This document shows positions 44,754 through 54,566 of a stretch of 64,000 nucleotides of DNA, piece after piece. Below the pieces are notes generated by a model. It was not told the DNA's origin and searched no databases. It saw only the letters and a list, made by a program, of their open reading frames with translations. The stretch is taken from assembly GCA_002470515.1 (NCBI GenBank), contig DKML01000005.1:124001-188000 (forward strand), written 5' to 3'. Source of the stretch: Proteobacteria bacterium UBA7415. GTDB lineage: Bacteria > Pseudomonadota > Gammaproteobacteria > Arenicellales > Arenicellaceae. Position 1 is the stretch's first letter, and the number at the start of each line of letters is the position of its first letter. The translations under genes and the position numbers were made by a program.

Positions 44754-46190
44754 ATGAAGATAACCACCAAGACATACCCTTATGTAGATTCAGAGCAACT
44801 GTTCACGTCAGTCGCTGATGGTGAATGGTCTATGTATCTAGACTCTGGGGTTACCGCACATAACAGTCATTTAAGGCGCAAACATGCGGATTACGACGTG
44901 CTGGCGAGTCAGCCCGTTGCCACATTAGTGCACGAACACGGAAAAACTACTATTGAGCGAACCAACGAAGCGTCCTCTAGTCAAGCTCGCTATAGTGAAG
45001 ATAGCCCTTTAGATCTCCTGCGCGGCTTGCTGGGTGAATTAAAAGCAGACATTCCACAAGAAAAGCCGGCGTATTTGCCTGGCCTTATTGGCTACCTTTC
45101 TTATGATTTTGCACGCTCAATAGAATCGATCTCCAGCCTTGCTTCTGACGACGAAGGGCTACCCGAAGTAGCAATGGGTCTATTCCCTGTTGTAGTCGTG
45201 GTAGATCACGTCTGTGAGGAGACGTCGATTGTGTTTTGTGAGGGTTACCCCAATGTCGATGTTTTGGTAGCACAATGGGCGTCACGAATTACGCAAGTGG
45301 CGGCGCGCGCTGATAGTGAACAGGCATTTTTCGACGAGACGCGACCCTGTAATACTTGGATAGCAGAAGAAATAAGCTCCAAATTAGATTTCGCGGGTTA
45401 CAAAGAGCGCTTTAATAAAGTTCAACGCTATATTCAAGCAGGCGATTGCTATCAAGTAAATCTTACCAAGCGGTTTTCGGCCAAGGTAGAGGGCAATGCT
45501 TGGTCAACCTATTTAAAATTGCGCAGAAGCAGTCCCGCTCCGTATGCCGCTTTCTTAAAGCTTCCATTTGCGACGGTGCTCTCTAACTCCCCAGAAAGCT
45601 TCATCGAATGTCATGATCAACAAGTTGTTACCAGCCCAATTAAAGGTACCAGGCCTAGAGATCATCGCTCTAAATTTAAAGACCGGATGGCCGCAGACGC
45701 CTTACTCAACAGTACAAAAGACCGAGCTGAAAACCTAATGATTGTCGATTTGATGCGCAATGATCTCAGTCGTTGTTGCGATCTAGGAACAGTAAAAGTA
45801 CCTAAACTCTTTGCTTTACACAGTTTTGCGAACGTCCATCACTTGATCTCAACAGTAGTGGGGCGGTTGCGAGCGGATCTTGACGTGTTCGACTTAATTA
45901 ATAATTGTTTCCCAGGAGGGTCGATCACAGGCGCACCAAAGATTCGCTCGATGGAGATTATTGAGGAATTAGAACCTTGCCGGCGCGGGCTCTATTGCGG
46001 GTCTATAGGATATCTTGGGGTTGATGGCAGCTTAGAGACCAATATTGCTATTCGAACAATGGTGTTAAAGGACGATGTGGTACGTTTTTCGGCAGGCGGT
46101 GGACTAGTACTTGACTCCATCGCTGAGGACGAATTTCAAGAGTTGAATGATAAAGCTAGCATGATGTCGAACGTAATAACTCTCGGCTAA
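44754..46190 (+). CDS. pabB: Aminodeoxychorismate synthase component I PabB
   Basis: Makes 4-amino-4-deoxychorismate, the precursor of p-aminobenzoate and folate. A 478-residue chorismate-utilising enzyme. The motif PIKGTRPR has K297 where PabB has a catalytic lysine; anthranilate synthase (TrpE) has PIAGT, so this is PabB. Other marks: 'GDCYQVNLTKRF', 'ENLMIVDLMRNDLS', 'PGGSITGAPK' and 'YCGSIGYLG'. It shares a strand and a short gap with truD. The partner pabA is not in the window. Confidence 0.95.
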   Translation: MKITTKTYPYVDSEQLFTSVADGEWSMYLDSGVTAHNSHLRRKHADYDVLASQPVATLVHEHGKTTIERTNEASSSQARYSEDSPLDLLRGLLGELKADIPQEKPAYLPGLIGYLSYDFARSIESISSLASDDEGLPEVAMGLFPVVVVVDHVCEETSIVFCEGYPNVDVLVAQWASRITQVAARADSEQAFFDETRPCNTWIAEEISSKLDFAGYKERFNKVQRYIQAGDCYQVNLTKRFSAKVEGNAWSTYLKLRRSSPAPYAAFLKLPFATVLSNSPESFIECHDQQVVTSPIKGTRPRDHRSKFKDRMAADALLNSTKDRAENLMIVDLMRNDLSRCCDLGTVKVPKLFALHSFANVHHLISTVVGRLRADLDVFDLINNCFPGGSITGAPKIRSMEIIEELEPCRRGLYCGSIGYLGVDGSLETNIAIRTMVLKDDVVRFSAGGGLVLDSIAEDEFQELNDKASMMSNVITLG

Positions 46191-46411
46191 GACAAAAAAA
46201 TAGAGAGTTGATGGGTGTTTATTGCTTTATAAAGGCCTGAAATAATGGTCATAAGCGCTTGAAACATATAGTTTTAACGGTTACAACTAAGACATAAATT
46301 AATCCTTGGTAAGGTTTTTAAAACAACGACCTTGGATTAAAGCTATACGTTGTCGGTGATCCGGCTTTTGTGCATTTTTCATAGGTTTTACTAGGTACTT
46401 AAAAGGCTCTA

Positions 46412-48643
46412 ATGGTTTTAGCTTCCGTCCAATCTGTTTCCAAAATGGATCTTCCAGCGAACAACGTTGATGCGTGGCTTGCTCAGATTAGCGTTGGGCG
46501 ATCTGAAACCGATTTAAAACGTATCGAAAGCGCGGCCCACTACGCGATCAAAGCTCATGAGGGACAGCTCCGCCGATCAGGCGAAGACTATGTTAATCAC
46601 ACATTCGCTGTTGCCGCTATCGTTCACGAACTTGGTTTAGACGCCGATGGTGTTATTGCCGCTTTGCTGCACGACACGGTAGAAGACACCGACGTTACCC
46701 TGGAAGACCTAAGTAAAGAGTTTGGGCCAAGCGTGGCGCAATTGGTCGATGGCGTGACGAAGATGGAGGTGATTCAGGAGTTCTCTGATGAAGCTCAGCA
46801 GAAACATAATCAGAACGCTAAAGCCGAAAGTCTGCGAAAAATGATGTTGGCAATGGTTGATGACGTAAGAGTGGTATTGATCAAGCTGTGTGACCGCTTA
46901 CACAATATGCGCACTTTAGGTGCGGTTAATGAGGCTAAGCAACGCCGCGTGGCGACCGAGACACTTGAAATATTCTCTCCGCTAGCGAATCGCTTGGGCG
47001 TTTGGCAAATAAAGTGGGAGCTAGAAGATTTAGCGTTTCGGTATATTGAGCCAGAAATCTATAACAGTATTGCAAAGAAAATATCTGAACGTCGTGTCGA
47101 TAGGCAGTCATTCATCGACGATTTTATTGGGCAGTTACAGCAACAACTCGCTGAACAAAACATAACCGCTCAGGTGCAGGGGCGGGTAAAGCACATCTTT
47201 AGCATTTGGAACAAAATGCGTAAAAAGGATCTGGAGTTCGAACAGTTGTTTGATGTGCGCGCCGTTCGGATTTTGGTCGAGTCAGTACAGGAATGTTACG
47301 CCGCGTTAGGGTTGATCCACACGCAGTGGAAATATATATCTGGTGAGTTTGACGACTATATTGCGACACCAAAAGAAAATAACTACCGATCAATTCATAC
47401 GGCCGTGATTGGCCCTGGTGGCAAAGTTGTTGAAGTGCAAATTCGAACGCATGAGATGCATGAATACAACGAACTGGGAATAGCGGCGCACTGGCGTTAC
47501 AAAGAAGGCAGTCGCCAAGCTGACGAGGCCGTAAACGCAAAAGTTGTGTGGTTACGCCAGTTATTAGAATGGAAAGACGAAGTCGCGGATGCCAGTGACT
47601 TTGTTGACCGCGTTAAAGATGAAGTATTTGAAGATCGGGTATACGTCTTTAGTCCTAAGGGGCGAGTGATCGATTTGGCTGCGGGTTCTACACCAATTGA
47701 TTTTGCGTATGCTATTCATACTGAAGTAGGGCATCGCTGCCGCGGTGCGAAAGTTAACGGTAAGATGGTACCGCTTACAACCAAGTTACGTAATGGGCAG
47801 CAAGTCGCTATCGTTACATCTAAAGTAGGTGGTCCGAGTTTAGACTGGCTAGATATCAATAAAGGCTATGTACAGAGCCGACGTGCCCGTTCGGGTATTC
47901 AGCACTGGTTTAGACACGAAAACCGAGATGCCACCATTAGTCATGGACGAAGCGTGCTTGAGCGTGAATTCGATCGAATGAACGTCACAGATGTGTCGTT
48001 AGAGCTTTTGGCCAGCAAACTTGGTGTTGAAAATATTGAAGAATTGTTCTTTAAGATTGTCGATGGGTCAATCAAACCTGGGCGCGCCGCTGCCGTAGCA
48101 CAACGCTTGCTAAAGCCTGAGGTTACAGCTGAAGACGAGCAATTAGAGTTGAAGTTTCGCGCTGCACAGCGTGCGGCAAATGATGATGTAGGTTCTAGCA
48201 CTGTATCGATTCAAGGCGTAAGTGATTTAATGACCAACCTAGCGCGCTGCTGTCAGCCGGTGCCAGGAGATCGGGTGTTAGGCTTTGTTACGCGTGGAGC
48301 AGGGGTAACGATACATCGAGATTCATGTCCTAACCTATTGTATCAACAGCATAAATCTGGGGACAGAGTGGTGGAGGTTGATTGGGGCGTTGATGAAGAG
48401 AAAACGTATCCCATGACAATACAAGTGCACGCCTTCGATCGAAAAGGACTGATTAAAGATATTTCTAGCATCTTGACGGAAGAGCGTATCAATGTGCTTG
48501 AAATGAACACGCGTACCGAAAAGAAGGACCAATCGGTTACTATGGAAATGATGTTGGAGGTCGGGAGTCTAGAGCTTATGAGTAAGCTGTTGGCGAAGCT
48601 CGATCAATTACCAAATATAATGTCTGTGAAGCGCAAGATCTGA
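46412..48643 (+). CDS. relA: RelA/SpoT-type (p)ppGpp synthetase with intact hydrolase site
   Basis: A 743-residue long RSH enzyme that controls the alarmone (p)ppGpp. The hydrolase domain keeps the metal ligands H63, H87, D88 (LLHDTVED) and D161 (LCDRLHNM), which E. coli RelA has lost. The synthetase domain has EFDD (E312-D315), the EXDD loop usually seen in synthetase-only RelA, where bifunctional SpoT/Rel enzymes have RXKD. TGS, helical/zinc-finger-like and C-terminal ACT domains follow. AAAAGG precedes the ATG. Whether it hydrolyses, makes, or does both is not decided by sequence. dksA, its usual partner, is in the same window. Confidence 0.93.
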   Translation: MVLASVQSVSKMDLPANNVDAWLAQISVGRSETDLKRIESAAHYAIKAHEGQLRRSGEDYVNHTFAVAAIVHELGLDADGVIAALLHDTVEDTDVTLEDLSKEFGPSVAQLVDGVTKMEVIQEFSDEAQQKHNQNAKAESLRKMMLAMVDDVRVVLIKLCDRLHNMRTLGAVNEAKQRRVATETLEIFSPLANRLGVWQIKWELEDLAFRYIEPEIYNSIAKKISERRVDRQSFIDDFIGQLQQQLAEQNITAQVQGRVKHIFSIWNKMRKKDLEFEQLFDVRAVRILVESVQECYAALGLIHTQWKYISGEFDDYIATPKENNYRSIHTAVIGPGGKVVEVQIRTHEMHEYNELGIAAHWRYKEGSRQADEAVNAKVVWLRQLLEWKDEVADASDFVDRVKDEVFEDRVYVFSPKGRVIDLAAGSTPIDFAYAIHTEVGHRCRGAKVNGKMVPLTTKLRNGQQVAIVTSKVGGPSLDWLDINKGYVQSRRARSGIQHWFRHENRDATISHGRSVLEREFDRMNVTDVSLELLASKLGVENIEELFFKIVDGSIKPGRAAAVAQRLLKPEVTAEDEQLELKFRAAQRAANDDVGSSTVSIQGVSDLMTNLARCCQPVPGDRVLGFVTRGAGVTIHRDSCPNLLYQQHKSGDRVVEVDWGVDEEKTYPMTIQVHAFDRKGLIKDISSILTEERINVLEMNTRTEKKDQSVTMEMMLEVGSLELMSKLLAKLDQLPNIMSVKRKI

Positions 48644-48685
48644 ATTAAGTCATGCGCGTTGCTTTGATTACGTGCGCCTAAGCTA

Positions 48686-48715
48686 TTGGCGTAAATCGCG
48701 CATTTTTAGTACACT
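48686..48715 (+). promoter_or_regulatory. Candidate sigma-70 promoter of mdh
   Basis: TTGGCG (48686-48691) and TACACT (48710-48715) have an 18-base spacer. They lie about 50 bases before the mdh start. The match is fair, not perfect. Confidence 0.5.
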
Positions 48716-48764
48716 GCGCGCTCTTAAAACTTAAGTTATTTACTTCTCATTAGAGGTCTTATTT

Positions 48765-49745
48765 ATGAAATCACCAGTACGCGTTACTGTGACTGGCGCA
48801 GCAGGCCAAATTAGTTATGCCTTGTTGTTCCGTATTGCATCAGGTTCAATGTTGGGTCCAGATCAGCCCGTAATTTTGCAGTTATTAGAAATCACTCCAG
48901 CCATGGGTGCTCTAGACGGCGTAGTTATGGAGCTTAGAGACGGCGCATTTCCACTTGTTCACGACGTAATCACTTCTGATGACCCAGAAGTAGCGTTTAA
49001 AGACGCAGACTACGCATTGTTAGTTGGCGCACGTCCTCGTGGCCCAGGCATGGAGCGTAAAGATTTGCTCGAAGCAAATGCCGCCATTTTCTCGGTTCAA
49101 GGTAAAGCCATGAATAAAGTCGCTAGTCGTGACATTCGAGTTCTGGTTGTAGGTAATCCTGCTAACACAAATGCGCTTATCGCATCTTGTAATGCACCGG
49201 ATATCGATGACCGCCAGTTTACTGCGATGACACGTTTAGACCATAACCGTGCCTTGAGTCAGTTGGCTGCGAAAACAGGTTCACACACCACCGATATCAA
49301 ACGTATGACGATTTGGGGTAACCACTCTAATACTCAATATCCGGATGTGTCGAACGCAACCGTTTCTGGCAAGTCCGCTAGCGATATGGTTGACCAAGCG
49401 TGGCTCGAGTCTGATTTTATCCCAGTTGTGCAAGAACGAGGTGCTGCCATTATTAAAGCCCGTGGCGCGTCTAGCGCGGCTTCGGCTGCAAGTGCGGCGG
49501 TTGATCATATGCGTACGTGGGCGCTTGGTACGGCAGACGGTGATTGGGTCAGCATGGCCATCCCAAGTGACGGAAGTTACGACATTGAGCCAGGCATAAT
49601 GTACTCATACCCTGTGACGTGTAAGGATGGTCAGTACGAAATAGTTCAAGGACTTGAAATCAGCGAGTTCAGTCGTTCACGTATGGATGTTACTGAGAAC
49701 GAACTACGTGAAGAGCGTGCTGCAATTGAGCACTTGCTTGGTTAA
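48765..49745 (+). CDS. mdh: Malate dehydrogenase
   Basis: Oxidises malate to oxaloacetate in the citric acid cycle, using NAD. The 326-residue protein is of the type-2 form (cytosolic/beta-proteobacterial-like), not the E. coli form. Rossmann start [13 protein letters not shown] (about 9-21), substrate-binding '[15 protein letters not shown]', 'NPANTNALI', and the catalytic '[13 protein letters not shown]' and [11 protein letters not shown] are present. It is monocistronic, with a promoter-like site before and a strong terminator after. Confidence 0.95.
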   Translation: MKSPVRVTVTGAAGQISYALLFRIASGSMLGPDQPVILQLLEITPAMGALDGVVMELRDGAFPLVHDVITSDDPEVAFKDADYALLVGARPRGPGMERKDLLEANAAIFSVQGKAMNKVASRDIRVLVVGNPANTNALIASCNAPDIDDRQFTAMTRLDHNRALSQLAAKTGSHTTDIKRMTIWGNHSNTQYPDVSNATVSGKSASDMVDQAWLESDFIPVVQERGAAIIKARGASSAASAASAAVDHMRTWALGTADGDWVSMAIPSDGSYDIEPGIMYSYPVTCKDGQYEIVQGLEISEFSRSRMDVTENELREERAAIEHLLG

Positions 49746-49791
49746 AGCTTGTGGCTAATGTTCGTGACTTAATAGTCACGGCTATGCTTAT

Positions 49792-49829
49792 AAAAAAACG
49801 GTGCCCAGAATTCAGGGCACCGTTTTTTT
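49792..49829. terminator. Bidirectional terminator after mdh
   Basis: A perfect 15-bp stem (A-run, then CGGTGCCC with GGGCACCG, then T-run; eight-base loop) serves mdh from the left and the convergent aminotransferase from the right. Confidence 0.92.
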
Positions 49830-49888
49830 TGTGGATATATAATCGTTTGATACTTAAATTATGCAGCCTTGCGAGTAACAAATGCTAT

Positions 49889-51061
49889 CTAATCTGAATA
49901 AACTGCGTTGGCTGCCTGAATGGCATCGCCAGCTGGAAGTTTTAGGCCTTGTGCCAGCAGAGCTGTTTCTAGAGCGCTTAAGCAAAGTCGAACATTGGCA
50001 GGTTTTGAACTAAACCCCATTAAGCCCACACGCCAAACTTTTCCCGCTAGGGCGCCAAGGCCAGCGCCAATTTCAAGGCTAAAGTCATTCAATAAGTGGC
50101 TGCGAACCGCTGCTTCATCAATACCGTCTGGAACGGCAACGGCATTCAGTTGCGGTAGTCGAATTGATTCTTCAACCGGTAGCGATAGGCCCATAGCCTC
50201 AAGCCCAGCTTTCAGAGCTGAGTGATTGAGCGCGTGCCGCGCCCAACTTTGTTCTAGGCCTTCGTCGTTTAGGATAGTCAGTGCCTCGTGTAAACCATAT
50301 AGCGCGTTAATCGGCGCTGTATGGTGGTAGGCACGTTTGGCGTTTCCTCCCCAATAGCCCATGACTAGGTTCATGTCTAAGAACCAACTTTGTACTTTTG
50401 AGGTGCGACCTTTAATGGCCTCTGTCGCCGCAGAGCTAAACGTAACTGGAGATAAGCCTGGGGTGCAAGATAGACACTTTTGTGAACCACTATAAGTCGC
50501 ATCCGCACCCCATTCGTCGACAGCAACCTTAATGCCACCAAGGCCGGTAACGGTATCCATTATAGATAACATGCCATTGGACTTGGCTAAAGCACAAAGA
50601 CTCTTGGCATCACTCTCAACGCCAGTAGAAGTCTCGGCATGTACAAACGCCAAAACCTTTGCGTCTGGATGGGCCTTTATCGCTTCACTGACCTTATCTA
50701 GGTCAATTGCTGTTCCCCACTCGTCTTCGACCATTACGGCGATTGCACCGCAACGCTCGACGTTCTCTTTCATGCGGCTTCCAAAAACTCCATTTTGGCA
50801 AACAATAACCTTGTCGCCAGCTTCAATGAGATTTACAAAACATGCTTCCATACCCGCTGACCCAGGTGCAGAGATCGGTAGGGTAAGTTCATTGTTGGTC
50901 ATGAATGCGTATTGCAGCAAAGTCTTCGTTTCATCCATGAGCCGAATGAACTCTGGATCTAGGTGACCAATAGTAGGCCGGCCTAGAGCTTCGGAGATAC
51001 GAGGGTCAACATCAGACGGACCTGGGCCCATTAATGTACGTTTAGGTGGATGAAAGCTCAT
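49889..51061 (-). CDS. Class V PLP aminotransferase (alanine/serine-glyoxylate type)
   Basis: A 390-residue aminotransferase of the AGT1/SGAT group. The cofactor lysine is K195 in GSQKCLSCTPGLSP, 'MGPGPSDVDPRI' opens the protein, 'SAPGSAGMEA' binds the phosphate, and 'DTVTGLGG' holds the Asp that contacts the pyridine nitrogen. It transfers amino groups to glyoxylate from alanine or serine; the donor is not decided by sequence. A gene for glycolate or serine metabolism is not next to it. It converges on mdh. Confidence 0.9.
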   Translation of the reverse strand: MSFHPPKRTLMGPGPSDVDPRISEALGRPTIGHLDPEFIRLMDETKTLLQYAFMTNNELTLPISAPGSAGMEACFVNLIEAGDKVIVCQNGVFGSRMKENVERCGAIAVMVEDEWGTAIDLDKVSEAIKAHPDAKVLAFVHAETSTGVESDAKSLCALAKSNGMLSIMDTVTGLGGIKVAVDEWGADATYSGSQKCLSCTPGLSPVTFSSAATEAIKGRTSKVQSWFLDMNLVMGYWGGNAKRAYHHTAPINALYGLHEALTILNDEGLEQSWARHALNHSALKAGLEAMGLSLPVEESIRLPQLNAVAVPDGIDEAAVRSHLLNDFSLEIGAGLGALAGKVWRVGLMGFSSKPANVRLCLSALETALLAQGLKLPAGDAIQAANAVYSD

Positions 51062-51255
51062 ATCGCAGGTTCTCTTTGGGTCGTTTGTTTTTGGAGAGGT
51101 TCTCTATCGAGAGTTTCTCCATGTAAATATATTGAAAGGTCGAAGGGATGTTTGGAAGACGAATTATAATGCGAGATAAAGCGCATTTGTTGTTTCAACG
51201 ACTAATTCAGTAGAAGTAGCCACTATCCATTTGGTGAATCAAGAGGGTAAAGAAG

Positions 51256-52443
51256 CTAATTTAAAGTCCGGTAGCGCTTATAGTAATCCCCGAGCAACAT
51301 TTCAAACTGAATGGCAACCCGTGTTTGACTTTGATAGCTTTCTTGAGAGTTAAACTCCTTTTCCCAACGAAAGTCTACTCCAGCTTCCATTATGAACCAG
51401 TCTCGCCATAGTGGTCTGATGTACGTAAATGTGACGCCGAATTCGGGGATGTCGACTTCAATGTTGGTTTCCCCTCGAGCGTACACGCGTGACGATATAC
51501 CTTTTCTAGAGCTAATAGAGTGATGAAGTGCTGTGCTTGTTATCCACTCCCATTGTTCTTGCTCTTCGGTGTATTTCAGGTCGGTAGTCCAATCAAGTAT
51601 GTCTTTTTCGCCAATGAAATAGTTGTAATTCAGGCGACTACTAAAGCCAAACTTTTCCGTTTTCTTCCAAAATACTGTTTGACGGGTTCGCCAATGATGA
51701 TTCTCACGCTCAACAAAATTGGCTCTGTAAGCAACTTGAGCATAGGGACTCAATCCAGAATTGAGCTTAGCACCAACCGAGTAATCCAAACCTCCTCTGT
51801 CTTCTTTAGCTCGTTTATAACCGAGGCCGATCAGCCATTCGTCTTCCTGCTCATCGTTTGATCGAAGGCCAACGTTATTTGCTCGATTACCGCCTTCCTC
51901 AGTGTTGCTGATGTAGCTGTCTGCATCGACGCGACCAATAAATGCGTTCAATCTAGAGCTTACATTGGGTAATTCTGACTTAATTCTAACTCGTATTCTA
52001 GGGTCAAACCCATCGGACTCATCTTGCCGAAAGCCAACCGAGACCATACCGGTGAATTGCTCGTCATCAAATTCGTGGTCGTCCCCAAATAATCCATCGA
52101 TCCACTGCACCGTATTGCAAAGCCGTGTATGAGTAGAACGGCGCATCCGATCAATTCTTTGCTCGCCCTGATGCTTTCCATCGCATTGTGCCTTAAAGTC
52201 TTCAGCTGGAACGCCAACAATGGGTTCCAGTTCGACCTTTGATTCAAGTTCAGTTGATGGTTGTTCGTCGCTGTAGGTATCTTGGGCGACACCTTGCTGC
52301 TCAGTAACCGTGGTTTCATCCGTGATGGCGGTCACATTGCCTGAAAGTATTATTTGTTCAGCATGAGCAAGCGGCAAAATGCTGAATCCACAAGTGAATA
52401 GAGCAAACACGATTCGTTTAATGGTTCGAGAAGGTAGGTCCAA
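51256..52443 (-). CDS. Uncharacterised outer-membrane-like beta-rich protein
   Basis: I do not recognise a family. After a signal peptide (RIVFALFTCGFSILPLAHA, ending AHA) comes a polar acidic stretch (about 35-100), then at least ten strand-like segments with alternating Tyr, Trp, Arg and Glu ('VRIKSELPNVSSRLNAFIG', 'GVTFTYIRPLWRDWFIMEAG' parts), typical of a beta-barrel outer-membrane protein. It does not end in Phe. TTG 52443 is chosen since AGAGG precedes it and the signal peptide begins there (395 residues); the frame opens at 52611 with no ribosome site. A lipoprotein gene is 340 bases upstream on the same strand. Confidence 0.55.
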   Translation of the reverse strand: MDLPSRTIKRIVFALFTCGFSILPLAHAEQIILSGNVTAITDETTVTEQQGVAQDTYSDEQPSTELESKVELEPIVGVPAEDFKAQCDGKHQGEQRIDRMRRSTHTRLCNTVQWIDGLFGDDHEFDDEQFTGMVSVGFRQDESDGFDPRIRVRIKSELPNVSSRLNAFIGRVDADSYISNTEEGGNRANNVGLRSNDEQEDEWLIGLGYKRAKEDRGGLDYSVGAKLNSGLSPYAQVAYRANFVERENHHWRTRQTVFWKKTEKFGFSSRLNYNYFIGEKDILDWTTDLKYTEEQEQWEWITSTALHHSISSRKGISSRVYARGETNIEVDIPEFGVTFTYIRPLWRDWFIMEAGVDFRWEKEFNSQESYQSQTRVAIQFEMLLGDYYKRYRTLN

Positions 52444-52782
52444 TTGGCCTCTATTACTGAGAGTGTTAATTGATGGGCTATTAGCTTTGGCTTTTTCTTG
52501 TAACTTTAACTGTAACAGGAACAGGAACATCATTCTAAGCTTTGATTCAGACGTTGGGCGATGTTCTGCTTGAAATATGACTTGAGAAATAGGCAGATAG
52601 ACGCTTCCCATTCAATCAACTCATTCCGAGGCTCAGACGGCATGTCGCCTAAAGAGCACCCCAGGTACCTGCAAAGATTACTAACTAAATGAGCAAAATG
52701 CTACTTTTTATCTAAATGATAAAGCTTTGGTTTTTTCAAACCGTATTTCAGCCGTTGCTACGTAGCGGATAATAAGCTGATC

Positions 52783-53328
52783 TTAGAAATCATCAAATTC
52801 TTCCGAAGGGTAATATCGATCACGTCGAACTACTTTGGAGTCTAGTTTTCCTGAGAGCAAATCTTCTACATCGCGCTCCACAGCCTCGATAAAGCTCAAC
52901 TGTTGATTAACATCAACGGCGGTTCTTAAGGCGCTTCCCCAAGCGGCAACGTTAGCCGAGGTTATTTTTCGGTTTGGATCATCATGTGCCCACACTAACG
53001 ATATTTTTCTGCCAAGCTCGTACATGCGCTCTCTGACTTCAGTTTGCTGGTCGGGCTGTTCCATGCTCATGGCCAACCTTTCGCTCATTTCAGTCCAGCC
53101 CAATGGGTAGATTATTGAGCCTTGATAAAAACGTTTAATCCAAAGCAGGTAGGTGTTAAGTTTTCTCTGAAGGTTTGGACTCTCAGCACCGATGTGCTGT
53201 ATTCCGGCTTGCTTAAAATAAGTCCTAGAAGGAATGTCGTTTGGCCAAGCTTCTTCACTTGTTCGAGTTTGGCATGCGGTTAGCGCGGCAATGGCGATAC
53301 TAAGGATGATGAATCTAAGGAGTTGCAT
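52783..53328 (-). CDS. Uncharacterised lipoprotein
   Basis: A 181-residue protein with a lipoprotein signal: hydrophobic core and LTAC lipobox (Cys near residue 19). The mature part is mostly helical, with a Trp/Tyr-rich segment ('YLLWIKRFYQGSIIYPLGW', about 60-78) and an acidic C-terminus ending EEFDDF. No known family is recognised. It is transcribed in the same direction as the beta-barrel-like gene, 340 bases before it, so a shared role in the outer membrane is plausible but unproven. Confidence 0.75.
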   Translation of the reverse strand: MQLLRFIILSIAIAALTACQTRTSEEAWPNDIPSRTYFKQAGIQHIGAESPNLQRKLNTYLLWIKRFYQGSIIYPLGWTEMSERLAMSMEQPDQQTEVRERMYELGRKISLVWAHDDPNRKITSANVAAWGSALRTAVDVNQQLSFIEAVERDVEDLLSGKLDSKVVRRDRYYPSEEFDDF

Positions 53329-53804
53329 ATCTTTGGTTTACGTTAAGTCTTCGAATTGGCGTTGATGAATTAGGCTCTCACGACAGATTGCGTGATAACA
53401 GCGACATGTTAACAATTGTGACAAGCTGGTGGACAGGTGTTAACTATTGCTCTCGTTTGTTGTTTAATAGACGGCTTAGTTTTGCTAGAAGCCGACTATA
53501 CGAAAATCTAGGGGTGTTCGCCATAGGCTCTCATTTAAATACTTGAATTCGCGCCAAATAGACATTGGTTGCAAGGATCTGTCGACAACGTTGGTTTGAG
53601 GGAAATAAGGTTCGATTTCAGCACCAAGGATTACAAGGATTAAAAGAAAGAGTTGTATTCAAATCTAAGGATCGTGTCTAGTTGCTTCGTGTCATTAGAG
53701 ACAAATAAGGATAAATAAATAGATGAATGTGTTTTATTGGGTTCGTCTAGACTTAATTTATTATAAGAAAAGTATGATTTTCAGAAAAATAGCGAGATTT
53801 CAAA
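53329..53804. other. 476-bp divergent intergenic region
   Basis: It separates the lipoprotein (minus) and the TetR gene (plus) and should hold both promoters. It is AT-rich, with a nine-base direct repeat CAAGGATTA (about 53615-53640) and the motif AGGCTCTCA twice. No clear TetR-type palindrome was found. A GGTTCGATTTC string resembles a tRNA T-loop but has no matching stem. Confidence 0.5.
53737..53764 (+). promoter_or_regulatory. Candidate sigma-70 promoter of the TetR gene
   Basis: TTGGGT (53737-53742) and TATTAT (53759-53764) with a 16-base spacer, about 40 bases before the start codon. Confidence 0.4.
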
Positions 53805-54407
53805 ATGGATTTAAGAAAACGTCGTAGTCAAGAAAAGCTTCAATTGGCATTAGCCCAGCATTTAGAGGTTAAAACCATTGATGAGATTACTATTGGTGAA
53901 CTCACTAAAACGGCGGGTGTTAGCCGGCAAACGTTCTACTCAAATTTTGAAAGTAAGCAGTCTATACTATTGAGCCGTATAGAGAGCTTATTTGACAAGA
54001 GCTGGAAGAAATTAGACTCGTTAATCCTAAGCAATGCTGTAGGTAGAGAAGAGTTTGTTGAATTTTGTGTAAAGAGTCTCTTAGAAGAATGTGATAAGGA
54101 CCGAGCTTTGATGCGGGCTGCTTTTACAGGCCAAGCTGGAATTCAGGCTTTGTCGTTATTAAAGAGTTTTATCTCGCGCTTAATCGAAGAGCGTATTCTT
54201 TTTCAATTCAATCATAATTTTGACGGCAAGCAACTCGACATAATTTCGGATTTTTACGCCGGAGGCATTATCGGAGTTGTGCAAGGGTGGCTGGTCAATG
54301 AAGAAGATCAAGATATACACCAGGTGACACGTCAAATCGGACTCATTATTCCGCATGGTTTAGATGGTTTTGTAAAACAGATAGGGCCCGAGGTAAAGGC
54401 AGTTTAA
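53805..54407 (+). CDS. TetR/AcrR family transcriptional regulator
   Basis: A 200-residue regulator. The N-terminal helix-turn-helix (about 5-55) has 'TIGELTKTAGVSRQTFYSNFESKQ', split here around residues 29-52, a TetR hallmark. The C-terminal helical domain (about 60-195) would bind an unknown ligand and form dimers. TetR proteins usually control a neighbouring gene; the divergent lipoprotein and outer-membrane-like protein are the natural candidates, but this is inference. Confidence 0.88.
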   Translation: MDLRKRRSQEKLQLALAQHLEVKTIDEITIGELTKTAGVSRQTFYSNFESKQSILLSRIESLFDKSWKKLDSLILSNAVGREEFVEFCVKSLLEECDKDRALMRAAFTGQAGIQALSLLKSFISRLIEERILFQFNHNFDGKQLDIISDFYAGGIIGVVQGWLVNEEDQDIHQVTRQIGLIIPHGLDGFVKQIGPEVKAV

Positions 54408-54566
54408 GTTACCCTTGTTTGTAATCATCTAATTTGCTTCGATCCAAACAGTGAATCCTCATAGGCAACTATTCGGCGATCAGCCGGTTTAAGTAGTTAA
54501 ACTCTTAGCCTTTATTCATCTCGTGCATCTGCAAGATTGTTTCCAAATTGAATCCAGCTCGCTATA

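Noticed and set aside
53610..53640. tRNA-like T-loop (GGTTCGATTTC then CACCA-like end)
   Set aside because: The bases around the loop do not form a five-bp T-stem and there is no matching acceptor or anticodon arm upstream.
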